A stretch of 64,000 nt of DNA, taken from assembly GCA_963575745.1 (NCBI GenBank), contig CAUYUJ010001336.1:1256176-1320175 (forward strand), written 5' to 3'. This document shows, piece after piece, positions 20,771 through 31,372 of the stretch. Every line of letters starts with the position of its first letter. Position 1 is the first letter of the stretch. The position numbers and the translations under genes were made by a program. The notes beneath the pieces were generated by a model. That model was given only the letters and a program-made list of their open reading frames with translations, searched no databases and was not told the origin of the DNA. The DNA comes from Prorocentrum cordatum. Its lineage: Eukaryota > Sar > Dinophyceae > Prorocentrales > Prorocentraceae.

Positions 20771-21491
20771 TTACCCATCGCGCTATAGGATGAAAGGGTA
20801 CCTACACCCATCTTCGAAGATGAGGCGGCCATCAGCGAAATACTTGAGACTGTGCGACTGCGGGAGATACATAATCTAGTAGTTGGCCGACGCATCCTCA
20901 AAGTCGGAAGTACTGCCCAGAAACTATCGGTCACCTGCTGACACCGGGGGGTCCATGTGCCAGCGGCCGTGAAGACGCATTCCACCCCACTTATAGTTGT
21001 CGGCCATTCCTCGGGATTGGGTACCAAATCCTTCGACGGGGATTTTGGAAGTCACCCTCGCTCTGATCAAGCGGATTGGGGCCCCGCTGTCGAAGAATAC
21101 CCCCTCGGGGGCGGCACCGAAATTCGTGACATGTTCGTTGGGTCACGAATTTGGGTGCGATCTGGCTCCTCGACCCGTTGAAAGGCCGACCTCGGAGTTT
21201 GGCTCTACCGGCCTATCCGCTGTGGGGGCGACCCTTCCCATCTGCTATCCCACGACAATGGGGGTAAGGAACCCCCAGCGCACGCAAAACGGCCAACCTC
21301 AACAGCCACCTGCTGTATATAGGACGGGTAGAATCCGTGCACATCGGCACCTCACCCTCCCATGTTATCGGCCACGCAGCCGCGACAGACGCTAAACTAC
21401 ATATCAGAACCTCGAACGCTTGGATCCTAGCTTGAACCGCCGCCGCGCGGCGGACAAATCCTGCCCCCCCAACAAGGCGCGCGCGCTGTGG
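20771..21491. other. Intergenic, no gene recognised
   Basis: Mixed-composition sequence without a convincing ORF or repeat. It separates the LINE-2 5' end from the inverted-repeat-bounded minisatellite. Confidence 0.45.
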
Positions 21492-21914
21492 TACTCTGTG
21501 TCCCTCAATAGTTCTGGGGGTACCTGTAGTCCGGGGGGGGTACCTATAGTCCGGGGGGGGTGCTTGTAGTCCGGGGGGGGGTACCTGTAGTCCGGGGGGG
21601 GGGATACTTGTAGTCCGGGGGGGGGTACTTGTAGCCCGGGGGGGGGGTACCTGTAGTCCAGGGGGGCGCGCTGGGGGGTACTTGTAGTCCGGGGGGCTTG
21701 TAGTTCCGGGGGCTAGGGGGGTACCTGTACTCCGGGGGGGGGTACCTGTAGTCCGGGGGGGGTACTTGTAGTCCGGGGGGGGGGGTACCTGCAGTCTGGG
21801 GGGGGGGTACCTGTAGTCCGGGGGGGGGGGTACCTGTAGTCCGGGGGAAGGGTACTTGTAGTCCGGGGGGTACCTGTAGTCCGGGGCCCCAAAACTATTG
21901 AGGGGCACAGAATA
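21492..21914. mobile_element. Minisatellite bounded by ~27-bp terminal inverted repeats
   Basis: The left end TACTCTGTGTCCCTCAATAG is inverted at the right end as TATTCTGTGCCCCTCAATAG. Between them (about 21518-21886) lie roughly 19 imperfect copies of a ~20-bp unit such as GGTACCTGTAGTCCGGGGGG. The arrangement suggests a small DNA element whose interior was replaced or expanded by a minisatellite. Confidence 0.8.
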
Positions 21915-22315
21915 CTAGTTTGTTGCGTCCCCGGGGTGGGCCATCAGACGTCGATGTGCCACTGGATTTCCTCCACGTGCTTTCCTGCACCGAGTCCACA
22001 TCGCGCACTGGGTCCCATGCCGAACCTATTACCTATACAGGTGTCCGTTTCGGGCCGCTGTTAGGAAATCCTATGGTACACAGCTCTCGCTGTCACACAC
22101 GGCCCGTAATCCGTTCCGATAATCCCCGTCTGCCTGCCGCCCACGGCGCCGACCGCACCGAAGAGGGGTGTGATAGTGCTGCTTGCACTCCCCAAATCGG
22201 TCGGTACAAATTTAATACCCTTTTCCGGTCGGCCTGCCGCCCGCCCGGGAATCCAAGGGGGTTCTGGTAGCACAGCGAGAGCAGGCAATAGCAATATGAC
22301 AAGGGATGACAAGGG

Positions 22316-22555
22316 GACTTTCCGTCCTGTATCCCAGTTCCCGCACGCCGCTGGGAATGCTAACAATGGGACCTCACAGATGAAACGGACAATGCGGGAA
22401 CCGACCGAACTCTCAGGTCCAGAGGCGCCTTCCGTCCGTTTCCCAGTTCCCCGACACCGCCAGCACAGATGAAACGGGCAATGCGGGAGGCCGAAAATAT
22501 AGAAGAAACCTCCCGTCGCGATTTTTCCACAGCGCGAGGTCTGGAACGAATGGGT
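22316..22555. repeat. Local duplication plus family A fragment
   Basis: ACAGATGAAACGGACAATGC near 22375 recurs with one change near 22464, each preceded by a CTTCCGTCC...CCCAGTTCC block. From about 22481 a family A 3' fragment follows (GGCCGAAAATATAGAAGAAA, CCTCCCGTCGCGATTTTTCC). Confidence 0.55.
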
Positions 22556-22716
22556 TCTACCTTTTCGTCCCTTCCTCCTCTCTCTCGCCCTGCTTCCTCG
22601 GAGGGGCGCCGAGAAGACACCACCAGCCAGCCCTGCCCGCGTCCATCCTGGGCCCCGGACTGGTGTACAGACCTCCAGGCCTACTGTGGAGGCCAGTCCA
22701 CAAGAAACCTTCCACA

Positions 22717-22825
22717 GGAAACCCAGCCCAGAGACCCCAGGACGTCCATTGGATTTTTGGTGTGGGAACGCCACGCTTTCCACAGCAGAACCATCGAAAC
22801 TAGCGAACGTAGCGAAACGAAAACT
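22717..22825 (+). repeat. Dispersed repeat (family B), copy 1
   Basis: Contains GAAACCCAGCCCAGAGACCC, GGACGTCCATTGG, GTGTGGGAACGCCACGCT and AACCATCGAAAC. The copy at 24472-24577 has the same blocks in the same order. Confidence 0.65.
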
Positions 22826-23080
22826 CCAGGTGCAATTTTTTCACGACGCTGGGGGGCCCGGGCTCTTCAATCCTCTGGCCCTCCTGCAGACCGCTCAGAG
22901 TTTGCGCTGCCCGGGTCGCCGCGAGCTGGCGGAGCGGCGCCTCGCTGTCCCGAGGCGCGCTCGCCATGCCCAGGCCGCGAGTAAGAGTAGCTAGCATTGA
23001 AGCGAATAGGCGTGATCCGCCGCCGCGCCCCGCAGTGCTGGGCGCGGCCCCCTCCTTGCTCCTGCTGCCAGGTCCTGCTG

Positions 23081-23556
23081 CTGCTCCTCCTCCTCCTCCT
23101 CCTCTTCCTCGTCCTCCTCGTCCTCCTCCTCGTTTTCGTCCTCGTGCTCCTCCTCCCCCTCCTCCTCCTCGTGCTCCTCCTCCTACTCCTGCTCCTGCTC
23201 CTCCTCCACCTCCTCCTCATCCTCCTCCTCCCTGAACCCGCTCCTCCTCCCAGTCCCTGGTCGTCTTTTTCACCTCCTGCTCCTCCTTCTACTCCTTGAT
23301 CTCCTTCTCCTTCTCGACCGCCTGCTCGTCATCGTCCTCGTCCTCGACCTCGTCCTCGTCCTCCTCCTCCTCCTCCTCCTCCTCCTCCTCCTCCTCCTCC
23401 TCCTCCTCCTCCTCCTCCCCTCCTCCTCCCCCTCCTCCTGTTTCCTGTCCTCCTCCTCCTCCTCCTCCTCCTCTTCCACATAATCGGATTCACTCCTATT
23501 CCTCTCCTCCTCCTCCTCCTCCTCCTCCTCCCTCCTCCTCCTCCTCCTCGTCCTGA
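23081..23556. repeat. (TCC)n-rich tract
   Basis: About 475 bp of imperfect TCC/CTC repeat, purest at about 23365-23420. Translations on either strand are homopolymeric runs. Confidence 0.9.
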
Positions 23557-23767
23557 AAAGCGGGCCCGCACAAGCCCACGCCGAGAAGCACAACCTGCCC
23601 TCGGGGTTTCCTCGTGGCGCACGTTTGGGCCTCGGCCACCAAGCCCCGGGCGCGGCAGCCTGGCGTGAGGGAAGAAGGGCCCTATGGCTGCGAAGTAAGA
23701 CCCCCACCCGAAGAAACAAGACTGCCGATGTCTGACATGCATAGACAACTCTCCCCAGAGATGCAAC

Positions 23768-23937
23768 GTATTGAACAAAAACAAGACGGGCATTTTTCTC
23801 AAGTTTCGGCCTCCAGGGGCCCTCGCTGGGCCCCGGGACCGTCAAAAAACGACTCAGGATGAAAAACCGGTCCTGTGGAAGGGGTCGAGATTTCGGGGGA
23901 CCGCATATTGAAAAAATCACGACATCGGATCTCTGGG
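23768..23937 (-). mobile_element. Family A element, diverged copy
   Basis: Shows the TTTCGGCCTCCAGGGGCCC, GGACCGTCAAAAAACGACTC, GGATGAAAAACCGGTCC and GGGGTCGAGA blocks and ends GATCTCTGGG. The 5' terminus is not well preserved. Confidence 0.65.
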
Positions 23938-25216
23938 TCTGTCGCTATGCGGTTCATGATGACCCACGTCTACATCACAGGGCGAGAGGGGGCCTGGGAA
24001 AGGACACGCCACTCCTTGGCAAGAGCGATGCCCGGACGTTGCCCGGGTTTGGGGCCCGCGATCGCCGCGGCGACCTCTCCCAAACCGACCTGGAGGCTTG
24101 GCCGAGGCGGGACATCGCGCAACGACCCTGCTGTCCCGAGGGCAGCCCAGACATGCCCGCGATTGGGATCAACGTGGGTTGGATCGCCCTTCGTCACTGG
24201 GGTGCTGGCCTCCCAAGAAGAGACCGCGATTCTGACGAGCGTGCCCGCCCAGCTGTATGGGAGGAACACAATCCAACAACAAGCGGCCAGCTAATCCAGT
24301 GGCATCGTATCTATCCACGAACAGAAGCACGGCGGGAGGCTTTGGCCACGCTCGCCTCCACCGGCCCTCCCGAGGCCTCGGCAGCGCTCGCAGCGGGCCC
24401 CGCCGCGGCGACGGAAACGCCCCCAGAGGCCCGCGAGAGCCAACACAAGACAGGAGGAGCTCGACCTCCACAAGAAACCCAGCCCTGGACCCCCAGGACG
24501 TTCATTGACTTCTGGTGTGGCAACGTCACGCTGTCCGTCGCAAAACAAGACCATCGAAACCCAAGAAACCCAGGGCGCCCTAGAGGCAAGCAGGGTGTTT
24601 CTTGGCATGGGTCTCCACTGTACCTCAAACGTGCCTGAATCCTCCCTGCGCTTTCCGCTCATCCGTCCATGCTTGCTCACAACCTCTCCCCCCGCTGGGA
24701 CACATCCCGGAGCGCCTCCCGAGCACGACCTCAGGGCGAATCTGGCCGCGGCGACGAGGACCCTCCAAGAAGCCCCACCTAGCTAGGAAGCAGGCCTCTC
24801 GGAGAAGACGAACGGGAGAGGAGCGGTCAGCACAGGGGAGTTGTTGGCGAACGAGCCGCATGCATCTGGTTTTCCCGGCGCCTCCCGGCGCCCGTGCATC
24901 GAGGCAAGCGCCCGCCGGCGGGGCCGCAACCAGCCTCGGCCGCCCGTGCCTTCTCTCGTCCCGGGGCACGGGCCCCAACGCCACAGCTGCCGCCAGGATC
25001 GAGAGCAGAGCACCCACCCGCACGACCAGCGCCCCGACAAGCGACACCATCTGGTGAGCGCACCCTGGACAGGAATCGAGCAGGGCAGGGCTGCCCCGTG
25101 ATAACTCCCGGGGCCGCTGAGCAAACGACAGCAGCCAACCCCATGCGGCAGACCGGCGCCCGTGTCTCGAGGAAGGCGCCCAGCGGCGGGGCAGCCCCGG
25201 CTTCTCTTGCCGACTA
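23938..25216. other. Intergenic; family B repeat copy 2 at 24472-24577
   Basis: The family B repeat recurs here (GAAACCCAGCCCTGGACCCC, GGACGTTCATTGAC, TGTGGCAACGTCACGCT). On the minus strand, open stretches near 24200-24420 and 24780-25110 include a hydrophobic segment (MVSLVGALVVRVGALLSILAAA) that could be an exon, but no splice-consistent gene model could be built. Confidence 0.4.
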
Positions 25217-25384
25217 CCTACCAGACCACCCCAACCCAACCCGAATACCCGAATTTCGGCTTGGGGGGGGCTACGGGCTTCATGTTTTTGTGTGTTTCTC
25301 CAATTTCCCCCCCCCCTCCCCCCCCAACTGAAAATGGAGGACAAGTTGAGGCCTTCGGGTTGGGCTGGGGTGGTCTGGTGGGTG
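25217..25384. mobile_element. Foldback element, ~168 bp
   Basis: Left arm ACCAGACCACCCCAACCCAA; right arm inverted reads ACCAGACCACCCCAGCCCAA. Arms are about 30 bp, with G-run and C-run stretches between. Non-coding. Confidence 0.7.
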
Positions 25385-25557
25385 GTGTCCTGCGCAGGTC
25401 GCTGGGCGCTCCAGCCGTGGCGTTTGACGGCTCCCAGCTCCCCGTTCCCCTCCCCCCCCGCTCGTAAGACGACCCGCCGGGGAGCCTGCCTGGGGCTCTC
25501 GGGCCCTCGCGCGGCCAGCGACCCCAAGCTTCCGACGTCGTGATTTTTGTTCACAGC

Positions 25558-25685
25558 CCCGACCTCCCAGGAGGGCTAAAAAGTAGCACAGGATCTCGAC
25601 ATCTAAATTACAGTGGGGGTTCTAGGCAGCCCAGACAGGTCTGTAGGTCTGGAGGGCTATTTTGAAGCACTCTGGAAGGTCAGGG
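25558..25685 (-). mobile_element. Small inverted-repeat element (family E), copy 1
   Basis: Ends GACCTCCCAGGAGGGCTAAA and, inverted, CTGACCTTCCAGAGTGCTTC. It contains GGATCTCGACATCTAAATTA. The reverse complement of 35441-35572 matches along the whole length. Confidence 0.75.
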
Positions 25686-25950
25686 ACCGTCGACCCCCAG
25701 GTCTGGACCCCTTCCCGGGGACCGGTTTTTCAGCCTGAGTCGTTTTGTTGACGGGCCCAAGGCCCAAGGAGGGCCCCTGGAGGCCGAAAAAAAAGAAAAA
25801 CCTTCCGTCGTGATGATCGTTTCAAATCGCGAGCAGGCGTTTTTCATCCTGAGTCGTTTTTGACGGGCCCGAGGCCCAAAATGAGGGCCTCTATGGAAGC
25901 CGAAAGTGGCGAAAAATCTTCCGCCGTGATGGTTGTCACAACTCGCGGGG
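25686..25950 (+). mobile_element. Two adjoining partial family A elements
   Basis: Part one (about 25686-25835) and part two (about 25840-25950) each carry TTTTTCA-CCTGAGTCGTTTT, ACGGGCCC-AGGCCC and CTTCCGYCGTGATG blocks. They look like a tandem or nested pair. Confidence 0.6.
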
Positions 25951-26326
25951 AGGTCCGGGGCGGACTGGCGCGAATGGGCGCGACAGGGATACACACCGCA
26001 ATAGAGCGGCTGGCGACGAGAACGTCGCCCGCTCTCTTGTTGGGTTTCGCGGAAACCCCTGTGGCTCCTCCCCCCTTGGGAAGGGAAATGTGTCAGAGCT
26101 GCAAATGCCAAAACGACCATCCCACCTACTGAAGGTCCGTGTTGTGTCGACCTGGCGTTGGTTAATGACACCGCGTCGATCATTCAACCTGGACCGATCA
26201 GCGGCATCTCGATCGCCAGATCCTTCCATATTTGGCCAAATCTGGGCCACTGGCGGCGTTCAACCTTGAACGCCCGCGCTGGGGTCGCCGCCGGTCGACA
26301 CGACGCGAATCTGCCGTACCTTTAAA
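25951..26326. other. Intergenic, no gene recognised
   Basis: No recognisable repeat or coding pattern. Confidence 0.4.
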
Positions 26327-26473
26327 TCGGGCCTGTCCCTCTACAGGAGGAAGATTGCAAAATTAGAAAGAATAGTCTGGCGACGATTTTGAACCATTTT
26401 TGAGTAGGTTAAAGTTTATTGGGGCAATTTTGAATTCTTCGTCCAAAATCGGCCTGTGGGGGGACGGGCCCGA
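26327..26473. mobile_element. Small inverted-repeat element (family D), copy 2
   Basis: Left end TCGGGCCTGTCCCTCTACAG; right end inverted TCGGGCCCGTCCCCCCACAG. Interior AT-rich. The left part matches, in inverse orientation, the right part of 5923-6071. Confidence 0.75.
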
Positions 26474-26568
26474 CCTAACCGTACCTGCTCCGTGCGAGCC
26501 GCCGTGCCCCCAGGGGGGCAGCGCCGGCGAGGAGAGGCCGCAGGGGCCAGAGCGCAGCCAGGCAGCCG

Positions 26569-26637
26569 ACGACGACGAGCACGATGGCGGCGGCGACGAA
26601 GCACGACGACGAAGACGGCGACGAGGACGGCGACGAG

Positions 26638-26690
<53 letters not shown>

Positions 26691-26760
26691 CGATAACGAG
26701 GACGACGATCCGACGGCGACAACGAGGACGACGACTCCGACGACGACGACGATCGATCCT
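26569..26760. repeat. (GAC)n-rich tract
   Basis: CGACGACGA repeats. The + frame gives poly-Asp/Glu and the - frame poly-Arg/Ser. Not considered a gene. Confidence 0.85.
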
Positions 26761-27151
26761 CCTCGAAGCCTTGGCCGCGCCACGCCGACGTGACGCCCAT
26801 CTGCTTTACATGCTTGCCTGCAGTGAAGTGTGAGCCAAAGACAAACGTCAACGACACAAGCTTCGAGTCAACCACAGATGCTGGCACGCCTGACCTGGGG
26901 ACATGATCACAGACAGGGCAATCTGCCCGACACCAGGTGTTGCCCGAAACAAATACTAACTGCTGCTCGACAGACGGCGCTCGCCATCAGATTGGAGACC
27001 TTCCTGGCGAAACCAACACCGAGCCCTGCCCGAACTCCACAGGGTATCCTCTCCAACCCGGGTTGGCGTCGCGAAGCGGCGTCGAACTGTGCAGGTCGCA
27101 GAATCTGAATGGCTCCTTTCCTTGAGCAAAAAAGCCTGCGGCCGCGAATCA

Positions 27152-27244
27152 CTCCTCCTCCTCCTCCTCCTCCTCCTCCTCCTCCTCCTCCTCCTCCTCC
27201 TCCTCCTCCTCCTCCTCCTCCTCCTCCTCCTCCTCCCCCTCCGC
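27152..27244. repeat. (TCC)n tract
   Basis: Nearly pure TCC repeat of about 90 bp. Confidence 0.9.
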
Positions 27245-27259
27245 CTCATCCCCCCTCCA

Positions 27260-28129
27260 GCTAGCGCTTACAAACCAGACGAACCCTCGGAGAGCCTCGC
27301 AGCCCAGGGAGCCTGGGCTGCCTCAGCAATAAGCTACCATCTCGACCACCAAAAACAACATAGAATGTCCCTCTCTCTCTCTCTCGCGCTCCGCATTGCT
27401 CCAGAACTCCCGCTGTTGCCACTCCATCCCGCGGCTTCGACACATCCCCACACTGCCCCCCTGCCGCAACCGACCGGCTATTGCCTGCCACCTTCCTGAC
27501 TTGGAGCCTCACGGGTGCCCCTACCGTGGGCCGCCGTCCCGCTGACCATGCGGCACGCGCGCGCGCAGATGGAGAACGGACAGCACCCGTGCGTCCCGCG
27601 AGCCCTCCGCAGCTCCCCGGAGCCTCCGAGCGAGCGCGCCCCGGGCGGACCGCCTGCAGGCCACGGAGGGGACGCCCCCCGGCGAGGCCCGACACTCCCT
27701 TGTGGCAGGCCGCGGGCGAGGGGGGGGCGCGTGGCGCCTGCCAGGGTTCAGTCGGGCATGTCCTCCTACACCCTGCGAAATGCTTAAGAAACCATGGGTT
27801 AAGAAACTCATAGTCTAAGAACTTGGATACAAAACCCAACATTTCTATTAACATGTTAGGATTCACATCGAAACATTAAGAATCATCGAGACTCTGGCCG
27901 AAAACTTAAGTTTTCTTAAGCATCGCCTAAGGTGTGCATGCGGATTTGAGAAGAAAACGTACATATACACATATAGCTATAGATCTAACAAATCGTCACC
28001 AAACTGTGTTTTTCCCTACCTAGGCTCTGCCTAGAAGGGGTTCTTACTCGGTGTGCTTCATGGGCCGGGCAGTGGAACGCGCCCCGGGCGGTTCCCCCAG
28101 TATCCGCCCCGCGGTTCCCCCAGTTACGT
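27260..28129. other. Intergenic, no gene recognised
   Basis: GC-rich first half; AT-richer second half from about 27780 with alternating TTAAG/CTTAAG words. No coding pattern. Confidence 0.4.
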
Positions 28130-28585
28130 CCCCTTAGCTTAGCGTTGCTTATCTCATCTGAGCTTAGCTTATTCCATCTTAGCTTAGCTTAGCTTCATCT
28201 TAGCTCCGATTTATCTTAGCTTAGCTGGCCTTCATCTTAGCTTAGCTTAACATAGCGCAACGCTGCATTAGCATAGCATCGCATATCATAGCATAGCCAA
28301 GCATAGCATATCATATCATAGCAAATCATAGCGCAGCATAGCATAGCATATCATAGCATAGCGTAGCATAGCATAGCGTAGCATAACATATCATAGCATA
28401 GCGCAGCAGCTTAGCATTTCATATCAGAACACAGCATAGCACAGCATAGCACAGCACAGCATGGCATAGCTTAGCTTAGCATATCATAGCATAACATAGA
28501 ACATCATAGCGCAGCATAGCATAGCATGACATAGCATAGCATAGCGCAGCATAGCATGGCATGGCATGGCATAGCAAAGCAACTA
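28130..28585. repeat. Pentanucleotide array, (AGCTT)n grading into (AGCAT)n
   Basis: Begins with TTAGCTTAGCTTAGC and becomes CATAGCATAGCATAGC, with CAGCATAGC and TATCATAGC variants. About 450 bp, ending some 215 bp past the 3' end of gene 1, which reads on the minus strand. Confidence 0.9.
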
Positions 28586-28801
28586 ATGCTGCTTTCCTAG
28601 GGGCTCCAACTTCTAGGTAGGGTCGCACTGGGGTAATTACTATGTTTGCATACTCCTCCTGTAGAAGGACGTGCTCGCCTTCATGCCAAGGGCTGGCGCG
28701 AGAGGGACGGGCGGCGGCGGCGGCGGCGGGCGGCGGCGCGCGAGAGGGGCGGGCGGTGGCACGGGCTCCGCCGGCGGCAGCGGCCTTTCGAGGCCCTCCC
28801 A

Positions 28802-31372
28802 TCACCACAGCGCCCCCGCCTCGCCGCCGCCAGGGCCGTGGCCCTCCAGCGGATCCGCGGGCCCCACCTCGAACACGACGCTGCTGTTCCCCCTCCAGCC
28901 CCGCGCGCGGAGGCTGCCGCAGGGCCCGCCCGCCTCCGCCGCCGCGCTCCGCAGCGCCGCCGCCACGGGCCGCCGCAGCGTCGCCGCGTCGGTCAGCAGC
29001 GGCCCCAGGCGCGCGTCGCGGTGGCGGAACGCGCCGCCGCACGCGGTGCAGGAGGCTCGGCAGCACGTCAGAGGGACCCTGTAGGCAAGATTGGCCCCTA
29101 GTATAGGCGCGGCGCGTGCCGATCGTGGCGCGCGGTGCGGCAGTGCATCGGCCTGCGTGCCCGGGTCTGGCCCCCCCCCCCGCTACTTCTTGCTCCTTCA
29201 CATGTCTCCCTCTGGCAGGGACCGAAATTGATCTTCATCATCAACTTCCTCGTTGGCCTGGTCTCCTCCGGGATTGGCCACAATCGTCGCTATAGTCTTC
29301 TCGACCCCCGAGCTCCGCGCACCAAAGGTCCCTCCGGCGCAGGGCCCCTCTGACGTGCGGCCGAGAGGCGTCCGCCTCGAGCCGGCGGAGCCCGCCGCCG
29401 CGGCCCTCCAGCAGCACCTCGCCCACGACGGCCTCGCGCCCGCTCGCCGCGGACCGGGCCCGCAGCTCCCAGGCGGCGCCCCGCAGCTCGCGGCTGGCGC
29501 CCGCCGCGGGGTCCGCCGGCGGCCCTGTGCGATTCTCCACCCGCAGCCACCTGTGGTCGTCGACCCTTCGGAAGTGCAGGTGGAAGCTGCCGCCCAGCTT
29601 GAGCTCCTTGTGCCGCAGGAAGCACCTGAGCGACGAAAGGAAGCGGTCTTGTAGAGACCTGGCGCGGTGGTTTACACGGGCCGCCCGCGCGGCACGCTGC
29701 ATCGAAAGCGAGAGCGCTTACGCGCGGACTTCCGCGGGCAACTTACGCGCGAAAGTCCGCTGAATCGCATCCCGTCTCGTCGCGGCATCGCTCACCTGGT
29801 GGCGGTCGTCAGCCCCCTCTGCTTGTCCTCGGGGCTGCAGCTCTGGCAGACCCTCTGGCAGCGGCCGAGGGCCGTCGAGCGGATGCGACTGTCGTCGAGC
29901 GGCCAAGAGAGCAGTGAGCCATCAGGCTCTTCCTTGTGGCCGCCGTCCCTGAGCAGGAGCACGAAGCCCGTCCCAGTGGGCGCAACCTGCGCGCCGAACA
30001 AGCCAGTCTGCCCGTCCGAGGCCCCGAATCTGTAAGTGGCGAAGACTGCTGCCTTCTCGCCAGTGGAGGCTTCGAAGCCGTCCCACGCGATGACAGTCTG
30101 CACGTCGGTCGCTGGCCTGTCCTCGAGAGAAGGACTGAACTCGAACGCGACCTGCGCGGATCGCTCGCTGCCGTCGCCCGGGCACTCGGACGCGCCCAGC
30201 GTCTGGCCAGCGCTGCTGCGACGCCTGCGGAAGCTCGCGGCGTCAGGCGCGCTCAGGACGGGGAGCCCGGGCGCCTCGCCGAAGCACGGGGTGGACGTCC
30301 ACACCCGCAGCGGGTCGAACTTGCACCCGCTGCGGCAGGCCACCCCGCCCACCAGCTCCTCGACCGAGCACACGTGCAGGCCCTTCGCCTTGCAGACCTC
30401 CGAGGCCTCCGCGAATGTCTGGAAGGAGAAAAAAAGCATAAACATCAAACTGTTGGCGCTTCGCGCGGATTTCTTGGATTCGCGCCGGGCCCCCCTCCCT
30501 GGCGCGCGGGGCGCGCCAGGCGGCCCCGGCGCGGAGATCCAAGAACTCCGCGCGGAGCGCCAAAAGTTCGTGTTTATATGGTTTGTTCCTTCTTCGGATG
30601 TCTGCTCCTCGTGGCAACCGTACCCATCTGGGCCCGTGTGGACCGCAGGCGGCTCCCGGCCCGCGCGGCTGCAGCAGCGCACCGGCAGCCGCGTCTCCGG
30701 CGCCCTGCACGCCTCCGGCACGGCCTCCACGAACGCGCCCTCGAAGCAGCCAGCCATGGTGACGTGCCCCGTCGGCTCGGCTCGGCCCCAGAGGGCGCCG
30801 ACCACGATGGGCCTGTTTTCCACCACCACCACCACAGGTTGGAGGGGGGAAGGAGGAGGAGGAGGAGGAGGAGGAGGAGGAGGAGGAGGAGGAGGAGGAG
30901 GAGGGCCCCCTCCCCCTCCCCCTCCAACTTATGGCGGTGGTGGTGGAGAGCAGGCCCATCAGACCAGCTGCATGGACGGTGAGGCCCCCGCGCCCTGCAA
31001 GCTGTGCACGGTGGCCACGAAGAGGGCCGACCACAGCAGCAGGGCGAGCAGGCCCACGAGGACGAGCCGCGCGGTGCCGCTGCCGCGGGGGTCCTCCGAG
31101 GCAGCCCCGCCGGGCGCCCGCCCGCGGCCCCTCGCGGCGGCCACCGCCCCCGGGAGGCCTGGCAGCTTGCCCGCCAGGTCCTCCAGGCCGGCCGCCGCCA
31201 GCTCGAGCTCGGTGGCCACGCTCTGCCTGCCCTCCTCCGCGGCCTGCCCCTCCTCGTCGCTGCCCGTGCCCTTCTTGCGCCGCAGGGAGGCCGCCTTGCG
31301 GAGGACACTGCGGGCGGCCCAGCCCGCGGGCCGCCGCGCCCGCCCAGCGCCCTCGCCCTCGCGGCGGGGCAT
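28802..31372 (-). CDS. Gene 1: predicted single-pass membrane protein with Cys-rich extracellular part
   Basis: Five exons inferred from frame continuity: 30972-31372, about 30608-30812, 29796-30418, about 29330-29658 and 28802-29078. The start is ATG 31372 (MPRREGEG). Residues 1-100 are Arg/Glu-rich and cytosolic in this model; 102-122 (RLVLVGLLALLLWSALFVATV) form a transmembrane segment. Exons 2-3 give a Cys-rich region: LPVRCCS, then AEASEVCKAKGLHVCSVEEL, ACRSGCKFD and VWTSTPC, a pattern I recall from repeated dinoflagellate surface-type proteins but cannot verify. The last exon has CCRASCTACGGAFRH and ends EAGALW-stop. The donor CAG|GTGAGC at 29795 and acceptor CGCGCCAG|G at 29658 are clean. 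The donors of exons 1, 2 and 4 are less certain. Function unknown; location at a membrane is inferred. Confidence 0.68.
30419..30607 (-). mobile_element. Introner-like foldback forming intron 2 of gene 1
   Basis: On the gene strand one arm has CATATAAACACGAAC, TTTTGGCGCTCCGCGCGGAG and TTCTTGGATC; the other arm inverts this. The acceptor is TTTTTTTCTCCTTCCAG. CAGACAT occurs just at the 5' edge and again at the acceptor, like a target-site duplication. Removal from GAG|GAG (GA-AG) keeps the frame (CHE|TFAEAS), as would removal between the two CAG copies. A related element lies at 7220-7370. Confidence 0.7.
30810..30957 (-). mobile_element. Foldback with (GGA)n core in intron 1 of gene 1
   Basis: The + strand left arm GGCCTGTTTTCCACCACCAC through GGTTGGAGGGGGG is inverted at 30914-30957. 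The centre is a pure GGA tract (30849-30903). A GC-AG intron at 30813-30971 (CCAT|GCAGCTGG ... GAAAACAG|GCCC) restores frame. Confidence 0.6.

Noticed and set aside
24625-25554. 309-codon minus ORF with a hydrophobic segment
   Set aside because: It crosses the foldback element at 25217-25384 and family B repeats; no splice-consistent model was found. It could contain a real exon near 24780-25110.
26584-26793. Poly-Asp ORF resembling an acidic protein
   Set aside because: It is the (GAC)n repeat read in frame; the flanks are not protein-like.
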